This document shows positions 39,452 to 48,868 of a DNA stretch of 49,104 bases, piece after piece. The stretch covers positions 1-49,104 of the forward strand of contig MGPS01000003.1 in assembly GCA_001797495.1 (NCBI GenBank). Reading direction: 5' to 3'. Origin of the DNA: Deltaproteobacteria bacterium GWC2_42_11 (GTDB taxonomy: Bacteria > Desulfobacterota > GWC2-55-46 > UBA9637 > GWC2-42-11). The first letter of the stretch is position 1; every line of letters starts with the position of its first letter. The translations under genes and the position numbers were made by a program. Below the pieces are notes generated by a model that had not been told where the DNA came from, ran no database searches, and saw only the letters and a program-made list of their open reading frames with translations.

Positions 39452-40686
39452 ATATCTTGCTTCCTTTTCACCCTCTTCCTCATCTCCATCATAATATCAG
39501 GCGTAATCTCTTTCAAGCCTTTTCTTTTTGCATAGCCTTCTACACCCTTTTTAACCATTGCTCGCAAAAACACAGGGACTTTATCAAGCCTCTCTTTCGC
39601 CTCATCCGTCCAAAATATTTCGGTATCTTTTTTCCTGACCCTTGACCCTTGACCCCTGACCCCTGACCCTGATTCATATTCGCACCAAGAATCCCCTTCC
39701 ATTACATCCCCTTTTTCCGCATAAGCCCTTGCCCTGCATCCGCCGCACACATCATTAAACTCGCAGTCCTTGCAATTGCCCTTGTAAACAGGGTTTCGCA
39801 AGGTCTTGAATATATCCGCATTATCCCATATCTCAGACAACCTCTGTTTCCTGACATTTCCTGCAGATGTCGGCATATACGGGCACGGCGTTACATCGCC
39901 TTCTGGAGTTATCCTAAAATAGTGCGTTCCTGCAAGACAGCCGCTTGTCGCCCCTTTCATTATTTCTGAATCAGGGTTGATTTCCTGAACAACCCTTAAA
40001 AAATGCGGGGCGCACCTTGCCCTGACCATAATTTTGTCTTCATATTCCTTTTGCGCATTTGCAAGATATTTCAACATATCTTCATACTGCTTTGGCGTTA
40101 TATCAGTCATCTCCTGCCCCCTGCCTGTACATACCAGAAAGAACACATTCACTGCCCTTGCGCCGCTTTTGATGGAATACTCAATCAAGAACGGGATTTC
40201 GTTGTAGTTATTTTTTGTAACAGTAACCTGCAACTGAAAATCTATTTTGTGTTTTTTAAGCACGTCAATCCCTGAGAGTGTTTTCTGCCATGCGCCCTGA
40301 ATGCCCCTGAAATCATCATGGGATTCAGGCTTAATAGAATCAATGCTTATGCCGATTCCTTTTATATTGCTCTCTTTGATTTGACATGCAATACGAGCAT
40401 CAATCATTGTGCCGTTTGTGCCAAGCACAACCATCAAGCCCTTGCTGGATGCATATTTTGCAATATCAAAAACATCATCTCTTAAAAGCGGCTCTCCGCC
40501 TGTAAGTATCAGCATTGCATTAGGCGCTGTTTTTGAAATCTCGTCTATCAGAGAAAAAGCCTCCTGTGTTGAGAGTTCCCCTTTTGGACTGGAAAGTTCC
40601 GCAGCGTCAAGATAACAGTGCATGCACTTCAGATTGCACCGCTTTGTGATATTCCATGATATAAGAAATGGCGTAAAGTCTTTCAT
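39442..40686 (-). CDS. Radical SAM/SPASM protein (AhbD/NirJ-like) with C-terminal PCP_red-like domain
   Basis: NITKRCNLKCMHCY; CKDCEFNDVCGGCRARAYAEKGDVMEGDSWC; C-terminal FWTDEAKERLDKVPVFLRAMVKKGVEGYAKRKGLKEITPDIMMEMRKR. Confidence 0.88.
   Translation of the reverse strand: MKDFTPFLISWNITKRCNLKCMHCYLDAAELSSPKGELSTQEAFSLIDEISKTAPNAMLILTGGEPLLRDDVFDIAKYASSKGLMVVLGTNGTMIDARIACQIKESNIKGIGISIDSIKPESHDDFRGIQGAWQKTLSGIDVLKKHKIDFQLQVTVTKNNYNEIPFLIEYSIKSGARAVNVFFLVCTGRGQEMTDITPKQYEDMLKYLANAQKEYEDKIMVRARCAPHFLRVVQEINPDSEIMKGATSGCLAGTHYFRITPEGDVTPCPYMPTSAGNVRKQRLSEIWDNADIFKTLRNPVYKGNCKDCEFNDVCGGCRARAYAEKGDVMEGDSWCEYESGSGVRGQGSRVRKKDTEIFWTDEAKERLDKVPVFLRAMVKKGVEGYAKRKGLKEITPDIMMEMRKRVKRKQDIET
39635..39671. 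repeat. Five heptanucleotide units inside the radical SAM gene
   Basis: CTGACCC TTGACCC TTGACCC CTGACCC CTGACCC, approximate; encodes SGSGVRGQGSRVR. Confidence 0.9.
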
Positions 40687-40722
40687 GTCCTGAAAATTCC
40701 TTTTATAAAAATCTTACACGGG

Positions 40723-41289
40723 TTATGTTACTTCTGCTTCATCTTTCAGATGTTTCCACAACGGTTCAATATCCAATTCCTTTGCCCAATACTCCAAGTA
40801 AGCCATATCAAGTTTTTTAGACTGCACTTCATAAACACGCATGGCATCAGTAAATTGTTTTTCACTTCCACCTGACAATTTAGCCCATCGTAATTTCATC
40901 AATATTGTATCTTCAGGGCTTGAAATGTTCATTTTTACACCCATGACTTCTTCAGTATATTTCCGTGAAAACCTAGATTGGTCAAAAGGCTCATTGGTAA
41001 ACAACCAGAAATCAACCTTATCGCCTTCTTTTACATCTATCAGATTAAACATGCCTTGTGTAGCAATGGCATTCAGAATACTGTCCTCATCAAGATGAAA
41101 GTCAGGAGGTGGAAATGCTTCAACTAATTTCTTTACAGCCGACCTTTGAATAGCAACAACCATGTCTATATCATGAGTAGAACGGGGTTCGCCCTGCAAA
41201 CTTGATGCAACAGAGCCAGTAATCATATGCTGAATCTTTGCATCCTCAAGCGCTTTAATAACCTTTTTTAATAATTCCTGTTGTGACAT
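40723..41289 (-). CDS. Nucleotidyltransferase-fold protein (possible toxin-like)
   Basis: HMITGSVASSLQGEPRSTHDIDMVV motif. Confidence 0.75.
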   Translation of the reverse strand: MSQQELLKKVIKALEDAKIQHMITGSVASSLQGEPRSTHDIDMVVAIQRSAVKKLVEAFPPPDFHLDEDSILNAIATQGMFNLIDVKEGDKVDFWLFTNEPFDQSRFSRKYTEEVMGVKMNISSPEDTILMKLRWAKLSGGSEKQFTDAMRVYEVQSKKLDMAYLEYWAKELDIEPLWKHLKDEAEVT

Positions 41290-41489
41290 TTGTCAAGACG
41301 CTCCATAAGCAGTTTTCTAAATTCATCTTCCGAAAGATTCGGAAACCTTTTGCGCAATCCATAAATAAAAAGCTGTTTGGAAAATTCAGACAACTCAAAT
41401 GCCTTTAAAAGCCTCTTTTCCGGCGACATCTGGCGAAGCGTCTGAATGTATAGTTTATGATTTGGTTGTGGTTTGATGTTTATAGTCAT
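41268..41489 (-). CDS. Small hypothetical protein, partner of the nucleotidyltransferase
   Basis: 73 aa ORF overlapping the next gene by 22 bp on the same strand. Confidence 0.6.
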   Translation of the reverse strand: MTINIKPQPNHKLYIQTLRQMSPEKRLLKAFELSEFSKQLFIYGLRKRFPNLSEDEFRKLLMERLDKCHNRNY

Positions 41490-41506
41490 TTACATCACTT
41501 GCCCTG

Positions 41507-41866
41507 TTATCTCCTTATCCTAATCTTTCCCGGTTCAATAATGATAAGATTTCCTTTGAAGTCAGTCTCCGTAAGCATATTCAAGGCTTTCATTATTTGC
41601 TTGTTTAATTCTGAAGTGGATATTTCGTTAGGAAAATGCGCTACGACAATTCCGAAATGACTGCCTATGGGAAAGTGCAGAATGTTCCCGAACCCACAAT
41701 CGCCGGTCAGAACAACAGCACTTTCCTTTTGGGCAAACTGGAAAATATCTTCATCGCTCCTGCCTCTTAAACCGCAATTCCGCACATCCATAGCCTTGTA
41801 ACCTCTTGCCTCAAGGACTTTCGCGGTAGAACGCGGCATATCTTCATCAACAACAAACTTAACCAT
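41507..41866 (-). CDS. DUF5615 family PIN-like protein (putative toxin)
   Basis: MVKFVVDEDMPRSTAKVLEARGYKAMDVRNCGLRGRSDEDIFQFAQKESAVVLTGDCGFGN. Confidence 0.87.
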   Translation of the reverse strand: MVKFVVDEDMPRSTAKVLEARGYKAMDVRNCGLRGRSDEDIFQFAQKESAVVLTGDCGFGNILHFPIGSHFGIVVAHFPNEISTSELNKQIMKALNMLTETDFKGNLIIIEPGKIRIRR

Positions 41867-41867
41867 C

Positions 41868-42092
41868 TTAACCTACAGCCCTGACTTCTTCATCTGATAG
41901 GTGTCTCGCAGCATAATCCAGCGCAGCCAGTATATCCTCTCGCTCAATATCATATTCCGCCATCACCTCTTCATAGGTCATTCCTCCTGCCAGTTTTCCC
42001 ATAATCAAGTCTACCGGAACACGGGTCCCTTTAATAACAGGTTTGCCGAACCGAACCTTTTCATCAACAGTAATTCTATTGGCAATTTCCAT
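41868..42092 (-). CDS. DUF433 family protein (putative antitoxin)
   Basis: RITVDEKVRFGKPVIKGTRVPVDLIMGKLAGGMTYEEVMAEY. Confidence 0.93.
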   Translation of the reverse strand: MEIANRITVDEKVRFGKPVIKGTRVPVDLIMGKLAGGMTYEEVMAEYDIEREDILAALDYAARHLSDEEVRAVG

Positions 42093-42172
42093 AATAATTC
42101 ACCTCCTCTAATGGATTATAACAGATTGATAACTAAAATCACATTTCATATCCTGTTTTGTCATTCAAGACC

Positions 42173-42388
42173 TTAAATTCCCATTAAGAAGGGCGCCGAC
42201 CGTCGTTTCAACCGATTCAAAAAATCTTCATAAAACCCGGGAAATGTCCCTCAATCGTCTATAGTTTTTACACCTTTTTGGTGGGCAATGCCCACCCTAC
42301 TTGCTTTAGCAACAATATCCTCAATCCGCCTTTCCGCCGCCTGTTGCAAGAACAGAATGGTTTTAATGTCTGCTCCATAGGTTGACAC
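42173..42388 (-). pseudogene. Decayed short ORF with one in-frame TGA and an inserted palindromic repeat
   Basis: GTG-start reading MSTYGADIKTILFLQQAAERRIEDIVAKASRVGIAHQKGVKTIDD*GTFPGFYEDFLNRLKRRSAPFLMGI*. Confidence 0.4.
42280..42300. repeat. GGTGGGCAATGCCCACC-CTAC hairpin repeat
   Basis: Perfect hairpin followed by CTAC, resembles the other GTAGGG/CCCTAC elements in the window. Confidence 0.75.
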
Positions 42389-42441
42389 AATTGCACATAA
42401 AGAGAACCGTCCAGATTATCTAGTCAACTCCATAATAACTA

Positions 42442-45417
42442 TTAATAATACTCCTTAATATACCCATAAGCCTTATTAAAAAGTTCTTCGTCTTTGATTG
42501 CATACTTCACCCAAAGAATTTTTCTCAATTCTCTTTTTATTTCTTTTTCTCCGGTGGTTGAATCCTGCCAACCATCAAAACGAACTATCCGAACAATTTC
42601 ATCAATGTCCGTAACAATTCTCTCCACGATTGCTGGTGTCTTGTCTGTTTTCATTTCAAGAAACAATTCAGTCAACGCTGCCTTTGCATTTTTTTGTTCC
42701 TCTTTTATTTCGGTGTCTTTCTCTGCCTGCAAAGTTTCTTTTGCAATCTGACACAACTCTTTAATGAACTCAATAGAGTTAATCAAACCTTTCTCTGCTT
42801 TGTCACGCACTTCCTCCAATCGTTCACTCAATTCTTTGAACTTCAAAATGCCTTTGTGTTTTGCAAGGCGGCTGACTAAAATCTTCAAAAGTTTCTGTGC
42901 TTGTTTTGGGTCTTTCTTGTTCATCAAATCATCAATCACCTCTGCATTTAGAATCATTTCTTCCATGTCGGTAGTGATGCCTGAAACTACAATGTGGTCG
43001 TGAATGAGTTTTGTTGTTTGCGCTCCCAAAGCATGCCACAACAATCTGCCGTTGTCTGATGAAGTTGGTTTTACAGAAGTATAAACCTGCGAAAGCCATT
43101 TGTAATCTTTCTGAAATTGGTTTAGCACCGTGTCAGGTGAAAGTGCTTCCCAAAGTTTTGATAAACTGCTGAAATCTTGCGCGAAAGCATCTCTCTTTTC
43201 ATTCGTATTAATACAATCCTGTGCTGCCTGCAATCCTTCAAATCCGGCAACGCTTCTGTCAATAGTGAAAAAATGAGCCAAACATTTTTGAACCAATTCC
43301 GGTAACCTATCCCGCAACTCCTGTAAATTGGTAATGACTGTTTTAATGGTTTCCTCGTCAAATGCCAATGCTTTTGCTGTGTCATCAAACACTCCGAAAT
43401 AATCAACTATTCTGCCGAATGTCTTATTCGGGGACAAACGGTTGGTTCTGCAAATTGCCTGTAAAAGTGTGTGGTCTTTAAGCGATTTGTCTAAATACAT
43501 GGTTTGCAAAATCGGTGAATCAAAACCTGTAAGCAATTTTGCTGTAACGATTAGAAACTTCAAAGGCGAATCGGGGTCATTGAATTTTTCTACGACTTTT
43601 TCCTGTGCATCTTTATCCTTCCCCCAACGCTGCTTAAATTCAAAATCATCGCTTGCCGATGTGCTGATTACAACTTCGCTTGCTACCGTTGGCAAAAGTT
43701 TATCCAATTCATCTTTATATTGAATGCAGGCGAAGCGGTCAGGCGTTACAATCATTGCTTTCAAACCTTCCGGCTCAACATGCTTGCTGAAATGTTCGGC
43801 AATGTCATTTACAATCGCCTTTACCCGTTCCGGTGATTTCAAAAACACTTTCATATTTGTTGCCTTTTGGCTCAATGTATTCCTGTCTTCTTCGCTCAAA
43901 TCTCTTGTGAGTTCTTTAAAAGCAATATCCAAATCCTCTTTGCGAATGTGATAATTCGGCAATCTCGGTTCAAAGTGCAAAGGCAAAGTTGCGTTATCCC
44001 TGATACTTTCCTGAAAAGTGTATCGGCTCATGTAACCTGCTTTGTCCTGTTCAGCGCCGAATGCCCAGAAAGTATTTTTGTCCACTTTATTTATAGGTGT
44101 TCCGGTCAAACCGAAAAGAAAAGCATTAGGTAACGCTGCCCTCATTTTCCTGCCTAAATCGCCTTCCTGTGTTCTGTGCGCTTCGTCCACCATCACAATA
44201 ATATTGTCCCGTTTGTTCATGTCGGGATACGCCTCTTTGAATTTGTGAATCATGGTGATGATGATTTTTCTTGAATCTTTCTCAAGCAGGTCGTGAAGTT
44301 CTTTGATGCTGTCCGTTGTACTCATGTTTGGAACTTCGACTGTGTTGAAGGTGGCTGTGATTTGCGTATCCAAATCAATTCTGTCAACTACAATAATTAC
44401 AGTAGGGTTTCCCAAGTCCTGCTGCCTGCGGAGTTTTTGTGCAGCAAACAACATGAGTAATGATTTTCCAGAACCCTGGAAATGCCAAATCAAACCTTTC
44501 TTGATTTTACCTTGTGTAACACGCTGCACAATGGCGTTTGAACCTTCATATTGCTGATAGCGACAAACAAGTTTTATTTTCTTTCGCTGATTGTTGGTTG
44601 CGTAAACGGTATAATACTGCAAAATGTCAAGCAGAGTGGAAGGTTTCAAAAGATGCGTTAATTGCTTTGCCACATCCTGCAACCCCGTAAAATGTTCCGG
44701 TTCGTCTTTATCATCCTCCAATCTCCATGGTGTCCATAATTCTAAAGACGTTCTCACAGCGCCAATAAAAAGTTCTTTGCCTTCTGTTGCGAATGAAAAA
44801 ATGTTCGGAACAAATAATTGTGGAATGGTATTCTCGTATGTAACATGAATATCGTGTGCGCCATCTAACCAACTCACTGACGGACGAACGGGCGTTTTGG
44901 CTTCGCCGACAACAAGCGGAATTCCATTGACAAAAAATACTGTGTCGGGAATTTTGGTTTCTCTTGCACGAACATTTAACTGATTGGTGAGAATGTAGGT
45001 GTTGTTCTTTTTGTTTTCAAAATCAATCAAGCGAATGGGAATGTGCTGTTCGCCTTTGCCAAAAGGCAAGGTGATTTCACCTCTCAGCCATTTTGAGAAT
45101 TCTTCGTTGGCACGAACCAAACCCACATTGTTTACCGTGATAAGAATTGCACGGAGTTTATGAATTACTTCTTCTGCTCTTTCGGGTTGCGCTGCAATTT
45201 CAGGATTCAATCTGCATAAAGCATCGGTCAATTCTTTTTCCAGCAACACATCTTCAATGCTTCTTTGAAGCAATTCACTTTGAACATATTTCCATTTCAC
45301 CGTGTCATACTCAACAGGGTCTTCCGCCACCATTCCTGCCTGCACATTATTCAGGTTCACACCTGTGAGGCGGTGAATGATAAAATGTTCTACGCTATTT
45401 AGTTCGTTAAATCTCAT
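42442..45417 (-). CDS. hsdR: Type I restriction endonuclease subunit R
   Basis: FQGSGKSLLMLFAAQKL; VDEAHRTQEGDLG; FGLTGTPINK; 991 aa. Confidence 0.96.
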   Translation of the reverse strand: MRFNELNSVEHFIIHRLTGVNLNNVQAGMVAEDPVEYDTVKWKYVQSELLQRSIEDVLLEKELTDALCRLNPEIAAQPERAEEVIHKLRAILITVNNVGLVRANEEFSKWLRGEITLPFGKGEQHIPIRLIDFENKKNNTYILTNQLNVRARETKIPDTVFFVNGIPLVVGEAKTPVRPSVSWLDGAHDIHVTYENTIPQLFVPNIFSFATEGKELFIGAVRTSLELWTPWRLEDDKDEPEHFTGLQDVAKQLTHLLKPSTLLDILQYYTVYATNNQRKKIKLVCRYQQYEGSNAIVQRVTQGKIKKGLIWHFQGSGKSLLMLFAAQKLRRQQDLGNPTVIIVVDRIDLDTQITATFNTVEVPNMSTTDSIKELHDLLEKDSRKIIITMIHKFKEAYPDMNKRDNIIVMVDEAHRTQEGDLGRKMRAALPNAFLFGLTGTPINKVDKNTFWAFGAEQDKAGYMSRYTFQESIRDNATLPLHFEPRLPNYHIRKEDLDIAFKELTRDLSEEDRNTLSQKATNMKVFLKSPERVKAIVNDIAEHFSKHVEPEGLKAMIVTPDRFACIQYKDELDKLLPTVASEVVISTSASDDFEFKQRWGKDKDAQEKVVEKFNDPDSPLKFLIVTAKLLTGFDSPILQTMYLDKSLKDHTLLQAICRTNRLSPNKTFGRIVDYFGVFDDTAKALAFDEETIKTVITNLQELRDRLPELVQKCLAHFFTIDRSVAGFEGLQAAQDCINTNEKRDAFAQDFSSLSKLWEALSPDTVLNQFQKDYKWLSQVYTSVKPTSSDNGRLLWHALGAQTTKLIHDHIVVSGITTDMEEMILNAEVIDDLMNKKDPKQAQKLLKILVSRLAKHKGILKFKELSERLEEVRDKAEKGLINSIEFIKELCQIAKETLQAEKDTEIKEEQKNAKAALTELFLEMKTDKTPAIVERIVTDIDEIVRIVRFDGWQDSTTGEKEIKRELRKILWVKYAIKDEELFNKAYGYIKEYY

Positions 45418-45833
45418 GTTTGAATCTCATTTTCATTATTCCCCTCTTGAGAGGGGTTAGGGGTGTGTTCTTTAATCCAGCCCTCAATCGTTTGCAATAC
45501 ACCGGCCATATTCTTTTTTACCTGCAAATCATCAAACCGGAGAAATACAATCCCCAACCTTTCAATTTCTTCCTGCCGTGATTTATCTTTTTTATATGCT
45601 TCCTCAAAATCATGACTGCATCCGTCTATTTCAATCGCTAATTCCAACTCATGGCAAAAAAAATCAAGGATATAATTTAGTATGGGCTTTTGCCGATGAA
45701 AGTCGTAACCCATTATCCGTTTATTCTTTAACTGATTCCAAAGCAGCACTTCTGAGAAAGTGCTATGGTTGCGCAACTGCCTTGCCAGTTCTTTCAACTT
45801 CGGATTATAGGGATAGATTTTTCTGTATTGCAT
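45414..45833 (-). CDS. DUF559 (endonuclease-like) protein
   Basis: LRNHSTFSEVLLWNQLKNKRIMGYDFHRQKPILNYILDFFCHELELAIEIDGCSHD. Confidence 0.9.
   Translation of the reverse strand: MQYRKIYPYNPKLKELARQLRNHSTFSEVLLWNQLKNKRIMGYDFHRQKPILNYILDFFCHELELAIEIDGCSHDFEEAYKKDKSRQEEIERLGIVFLRFDDLQVKKNMAGVLQTIEGWIKEHTPNPSQEGNNENEIQT
45439..45470. repeat. CCCCTCTTGAGAGGGGTTAGGGGTGTG repeat at the DUF559 3' end
   Basis: Encodes the TPNPSQEGN tail; related to 45880-45955. Confidence 0.8.
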
Positions 45834-45879
45834 CTTACTTTACCCTCTCAGTTGAGGGGATTCTTTTTGAAATTCACCT

Positions 45880-45955
45880 CTTGATTGAGAGGGGTTGGGG
45901 GTGTGTTCTTCGCTGCATAATTACACACCCCTTTATCCCCTCTCAAGAGGGGAAT
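45880..45955. repeat. Inverted pair of the CCCCTCTTGAGAGGGG..GGGGTGTG repeat between hsdS and DUF559
   Basis: CCTCTTGATTGAGAGGGGTTGGGGGTGTG ... CACACCCCTTTATCCCCTCTCAAGAGGGG. Confidence 0.85.
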
Positions 45956-45957
45956 TC

Positions 45958-47133
45958 TCATCCTAAAATTTCATTCAGTAGTTTCTGCTTTAAGTTTTTC
46001 AAAGTTTGTTTTTGGGTTTTGAGTTGCGAAAGTGTTGTTTCAATTTGTTGAAATATTTCCAGAATTTTTTCCTGTGTTTTCAAATCAGGAATGGAAACTT
46101 CAAGTGAAGATAAATCTCTCCACTTTGTTCTTGGTGAAAGCGAACCTGCTGATGTGCTTACAGCATGATTGATAAATGCTTCTGCTGAAACATAAAACGG
46201 CAACAACTCCGACAACATCTTTTTTTCTTTTGCTCTCAACACCAAAATATCTCCCGAACAAATCCCGTCAAAGTCAGCAACGGCAACTTTCTTTAAGTAT
46301 GCTCTCCGCTTGCCAAACAACACATCACCTTTTGAAAATCGTTTGGTGAATGTTGTTCCGTCTTTAATATTTCCCCATGTAGATATTTTCAAATTCTCTG
46401 GTTCAATATTTTCCAAACCAATAAAACGGCTTACATCTTTTTTCTGTTTGTCGTGTTGCTCAATGCAATCAGCAACTCCATTGAAATTTGTCAAAGTGCA
46501 ATTTTTCTTGTTCAATAAATTTCCAAACACAGGTTCTTTACTCACTAAAGAATTGCTCAAAGTTTTTTTCAAATCAAGTAAATTCTTCTCCTGCTGTTCT
46601 GCTTGTTCAATGGCGGTTTCAATGCTTTGAAATAATTCGGCTATTTGGGTTTGTTTTTCCTTATCAGGAACAATAAATTCATAATCTTTTATTCTGTTAA
46701 AAGTGATGTTCCAAATGCTTGTTGTTCCTTGATTTTTCCCTTCAATGAACTGCTTGAAATTATGAGTTGAAAGATTAGCGAATAGATAGTAAGGATTGAT
46801 TCCGTTGAGTGGTCGCATTATTGCCATAAAACCACCTGCAAAAAAATCTGTATCAGTAAATGAAAAACCAACTTTGCCTGTTTGTTCTTTACTGTTTGCA
46901 ACAGAAATAAGAATATCATTTTTAAGAAGGCGTTGTTCGTCTTTAACCTTTGCCTTTGGTGAAATATATTTCATGTCGTGAAAGCTCACTCTGAAATTTT
47001 CAAAGTCAACATTATGAGAACGAAGAATTCCAAACCCATCAGTTGTTTCAATCTCTTCGTGTTTGCCAAATGTTACACCTCTGATGAATGAACAAACCTC
47101 GTCCAATGTTTTCGTTTTCCCTTTCACTTTCAT
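45958..47133 (-). CDS. hsdS: Type I restriction enzyme specificity subunit
   Basis: Two TRD-like halves, each with a coiled-coil (IAELFQSIETAIEQAEQQEKNLLDLKKTL; ILEIFQQIETTLSQLKTQKQTLKNLKQKLLNEI). Confidence 0.93.
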   Translation of the reverse strand: MKVKGKTKTLDEVCSFIRGVTFGKHEEIETTDGFGILRSHNVDFENFRVSFHDMKYISPKAKVKDEQRLLKNDILISVANSKEQTGKVGFSFTDTDFFAGGFMAIMRPLNGINPYYLFANLSTHNFKQFIEGKNQGTTSIWNITFNRIKDYEFIVPDKEKQTQIAELFQSIETAIEQAEQQEKNLLDLKKTLSNSLVSKEPVFGNLLNKKNCTLTNFNGVADCIEQHDKQKKDVSRFIGLENIEPENLKISTWGNIKDGTTFTKRFSKGDVLFGKRRAYLKKVAVADFDGICSGDILVLRAKEKKMLSELLPFYVSAEAFINHAVSTSAGSLSPRTKWRDLSSLEVSIPDLKTQEKILEIFQQIETTLSQLKTQKQTLKNLKQKLLNEILG

Positions 47134-48604
47134 TTTATTCCAAGCGTTTCTAATTTTTTGAAAAGTGAATCCACGGATTTATTCAGACTTGATTTCCCAG
47201 TTTGAATTTCTTCAAGCAAATGTTCAATCACATGTTCATTGGAATTATTCTCTTGCTTTACATACAACGGAATGTTTAGGTTTCCATCATTCTTACTTAT
47301 CACCTCTTCGTTTGAAACGATTTTCGTGAACCCATCAATCTCCTTGTAGTTTTTGTAAGTTAATGCAATTTTCTTTATGTGTTCTTCTTTAAGGTAGGCG
47401 GTGCTTCTTTCAACACAAACCTCATTCACTGCATTGATAAAAAATATTTTCCCTTTTCTCTCTTTCGGTTTTTTCATTCGGCAAACCAGCAGGCAACTTT
47501 CCATACTGCTGTTGTAAAAAAGATTTTTGCCTAAGCCAATTACTGCATCTACTAAATCGGCTTCAATCATTTTCTTTCGTATCTCACTTTCCGAATCACG
47601 AAACAAAACTCCATGAGGGAAAAGCACTATGCATCTGCCGGTGTCCTTGTTCAAACTTTTAATGATGTGTTGCAGAAAAGCGTAATCGGCACAACCTTGT
47701 GGCGGTGTTCCCCAAATGTTTCTGCCGTAAGGGTCGTTCATCCACTTCTGCTGATTCCATCTCTTAACGCTGTATGGCGGATTCGCCATGATTACATCAA
47801 ACTTTCTCAACTCATCATCTTTAAGCAACGAAGGATTATCCAAAGTGTCGCCTTGTACAATTTCAAATTCGTCCACATTGTGCATGAACATATTTATCCG
47901 TGCAATGGCAGAAGTAATCAGGTTCAATTCCTGTCCATAAAGTTTCAGTGTTCTGTATTCTTTCTTCTGCTCTTTCAGATACAAAGCGCTGTTGAGCAGG
48001 ATGCCGCCACTTCCACAAGTCGGGTCATACACACTTTCTTTTGATTGAGGGTCGGTGATGAGTGTCATTAGTTTTACAACGGTGCGGTTGGTGTAAAACT
48101 CTGCTGCTGTGTGTCCACTGTCGTCAGCGAATTTTTTAATAAGGTATTCGTAGCCCTCACCCATAATATCGTGAGGAACATTTTTTATTGACAAATCCAT
48201 TTGGCTGAAATGCTCAATGAGGTCAAGCATCTTTTCATCGCTTAACCTTTTCTTGTTTGTCCATTGAGCATCACCGAAAATGTCGTGAAGCAATTCAAAG
48301 TTTGCTTTTTCAATTCCCTGCAATGCTTTTTGTAAAGCAGTTCCTACATCAACAGTTTTTTTCTCACATCATCCCAATGGCACTTCTTTGGAATTTCAAA
48401 CCAGTGGTTTTCCTTAAACTCCGCATAAGTCATATCGCCACCGGATTCATCCAAAGCAATTTTATATTCTTCGTCCCACACATCAGAGATGCGTTTGAAG
48501 AAAAGCAAAGGGAAAATGTATTGCTTAAAGTCAGCCGCATCAATCATTCCTCTCAAAATGTTGGCTGCTCCCCAGAGATAATCTTCTAATTGTTTTTGAG
48601 TCAT
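47130..48604 (-). CDS. hsdM: Type I restriction enzyme M subunit, split by a frameshift at an A7 tract
   Basis: N-terminal ORF 48344-48604 and C-terminal ORF 47130-48323 are consecutive HsdM parts (DPTCGSGGIL, NPPY); restoring one A at 48356-48362 gives one ORF of 492 codons. Confidence 0.9.
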
Positions 48605-48740
48605 GTTTTAAAGTAATGCCACTGAGGAAACTATGGCCATTATCCTGTTATCCTCATCACAAATTTAGATTCAAAGCATACTCCTGCTGATAAACCGAAG
48701 TATCTCCCCGCTTTCAGCGCCAAGTTGCTGAAGTCTTTCA

Positions 48741-48769
48741 ACCCCGTTAGAAAGTTTTTCTAACGGGGT
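48741..48769. repeat. ACCCCGTTAGAA..TTCTAACGGGGT hairpin repeat
   Basis: 12-bp perfect arms. Confidence 0.85.
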
Positions 48770-48868
48770 CAATCACCTTTAAACTTGTCCCCCGTATCAA
48801 GTACGGGGCAGGCTCTGCAAGCATTAAGCAGGGATCCGTATCTGTGGCTTCGTTTGTTCTTGGCATGA

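Noticed and set aside
42251-42253. In-frame TGA as a second selenocysteine codon
   Set aside because: No redox motif or Sec family resemblance, and the ORF carries a repeat insertion; decay is simpler.
45578-46051. 157 aa plus-strand ORF opposite DUF559/hsdS
   Set aside because: Antisense to DUF559 and passes through repeats; no protein-like conservation pattern.
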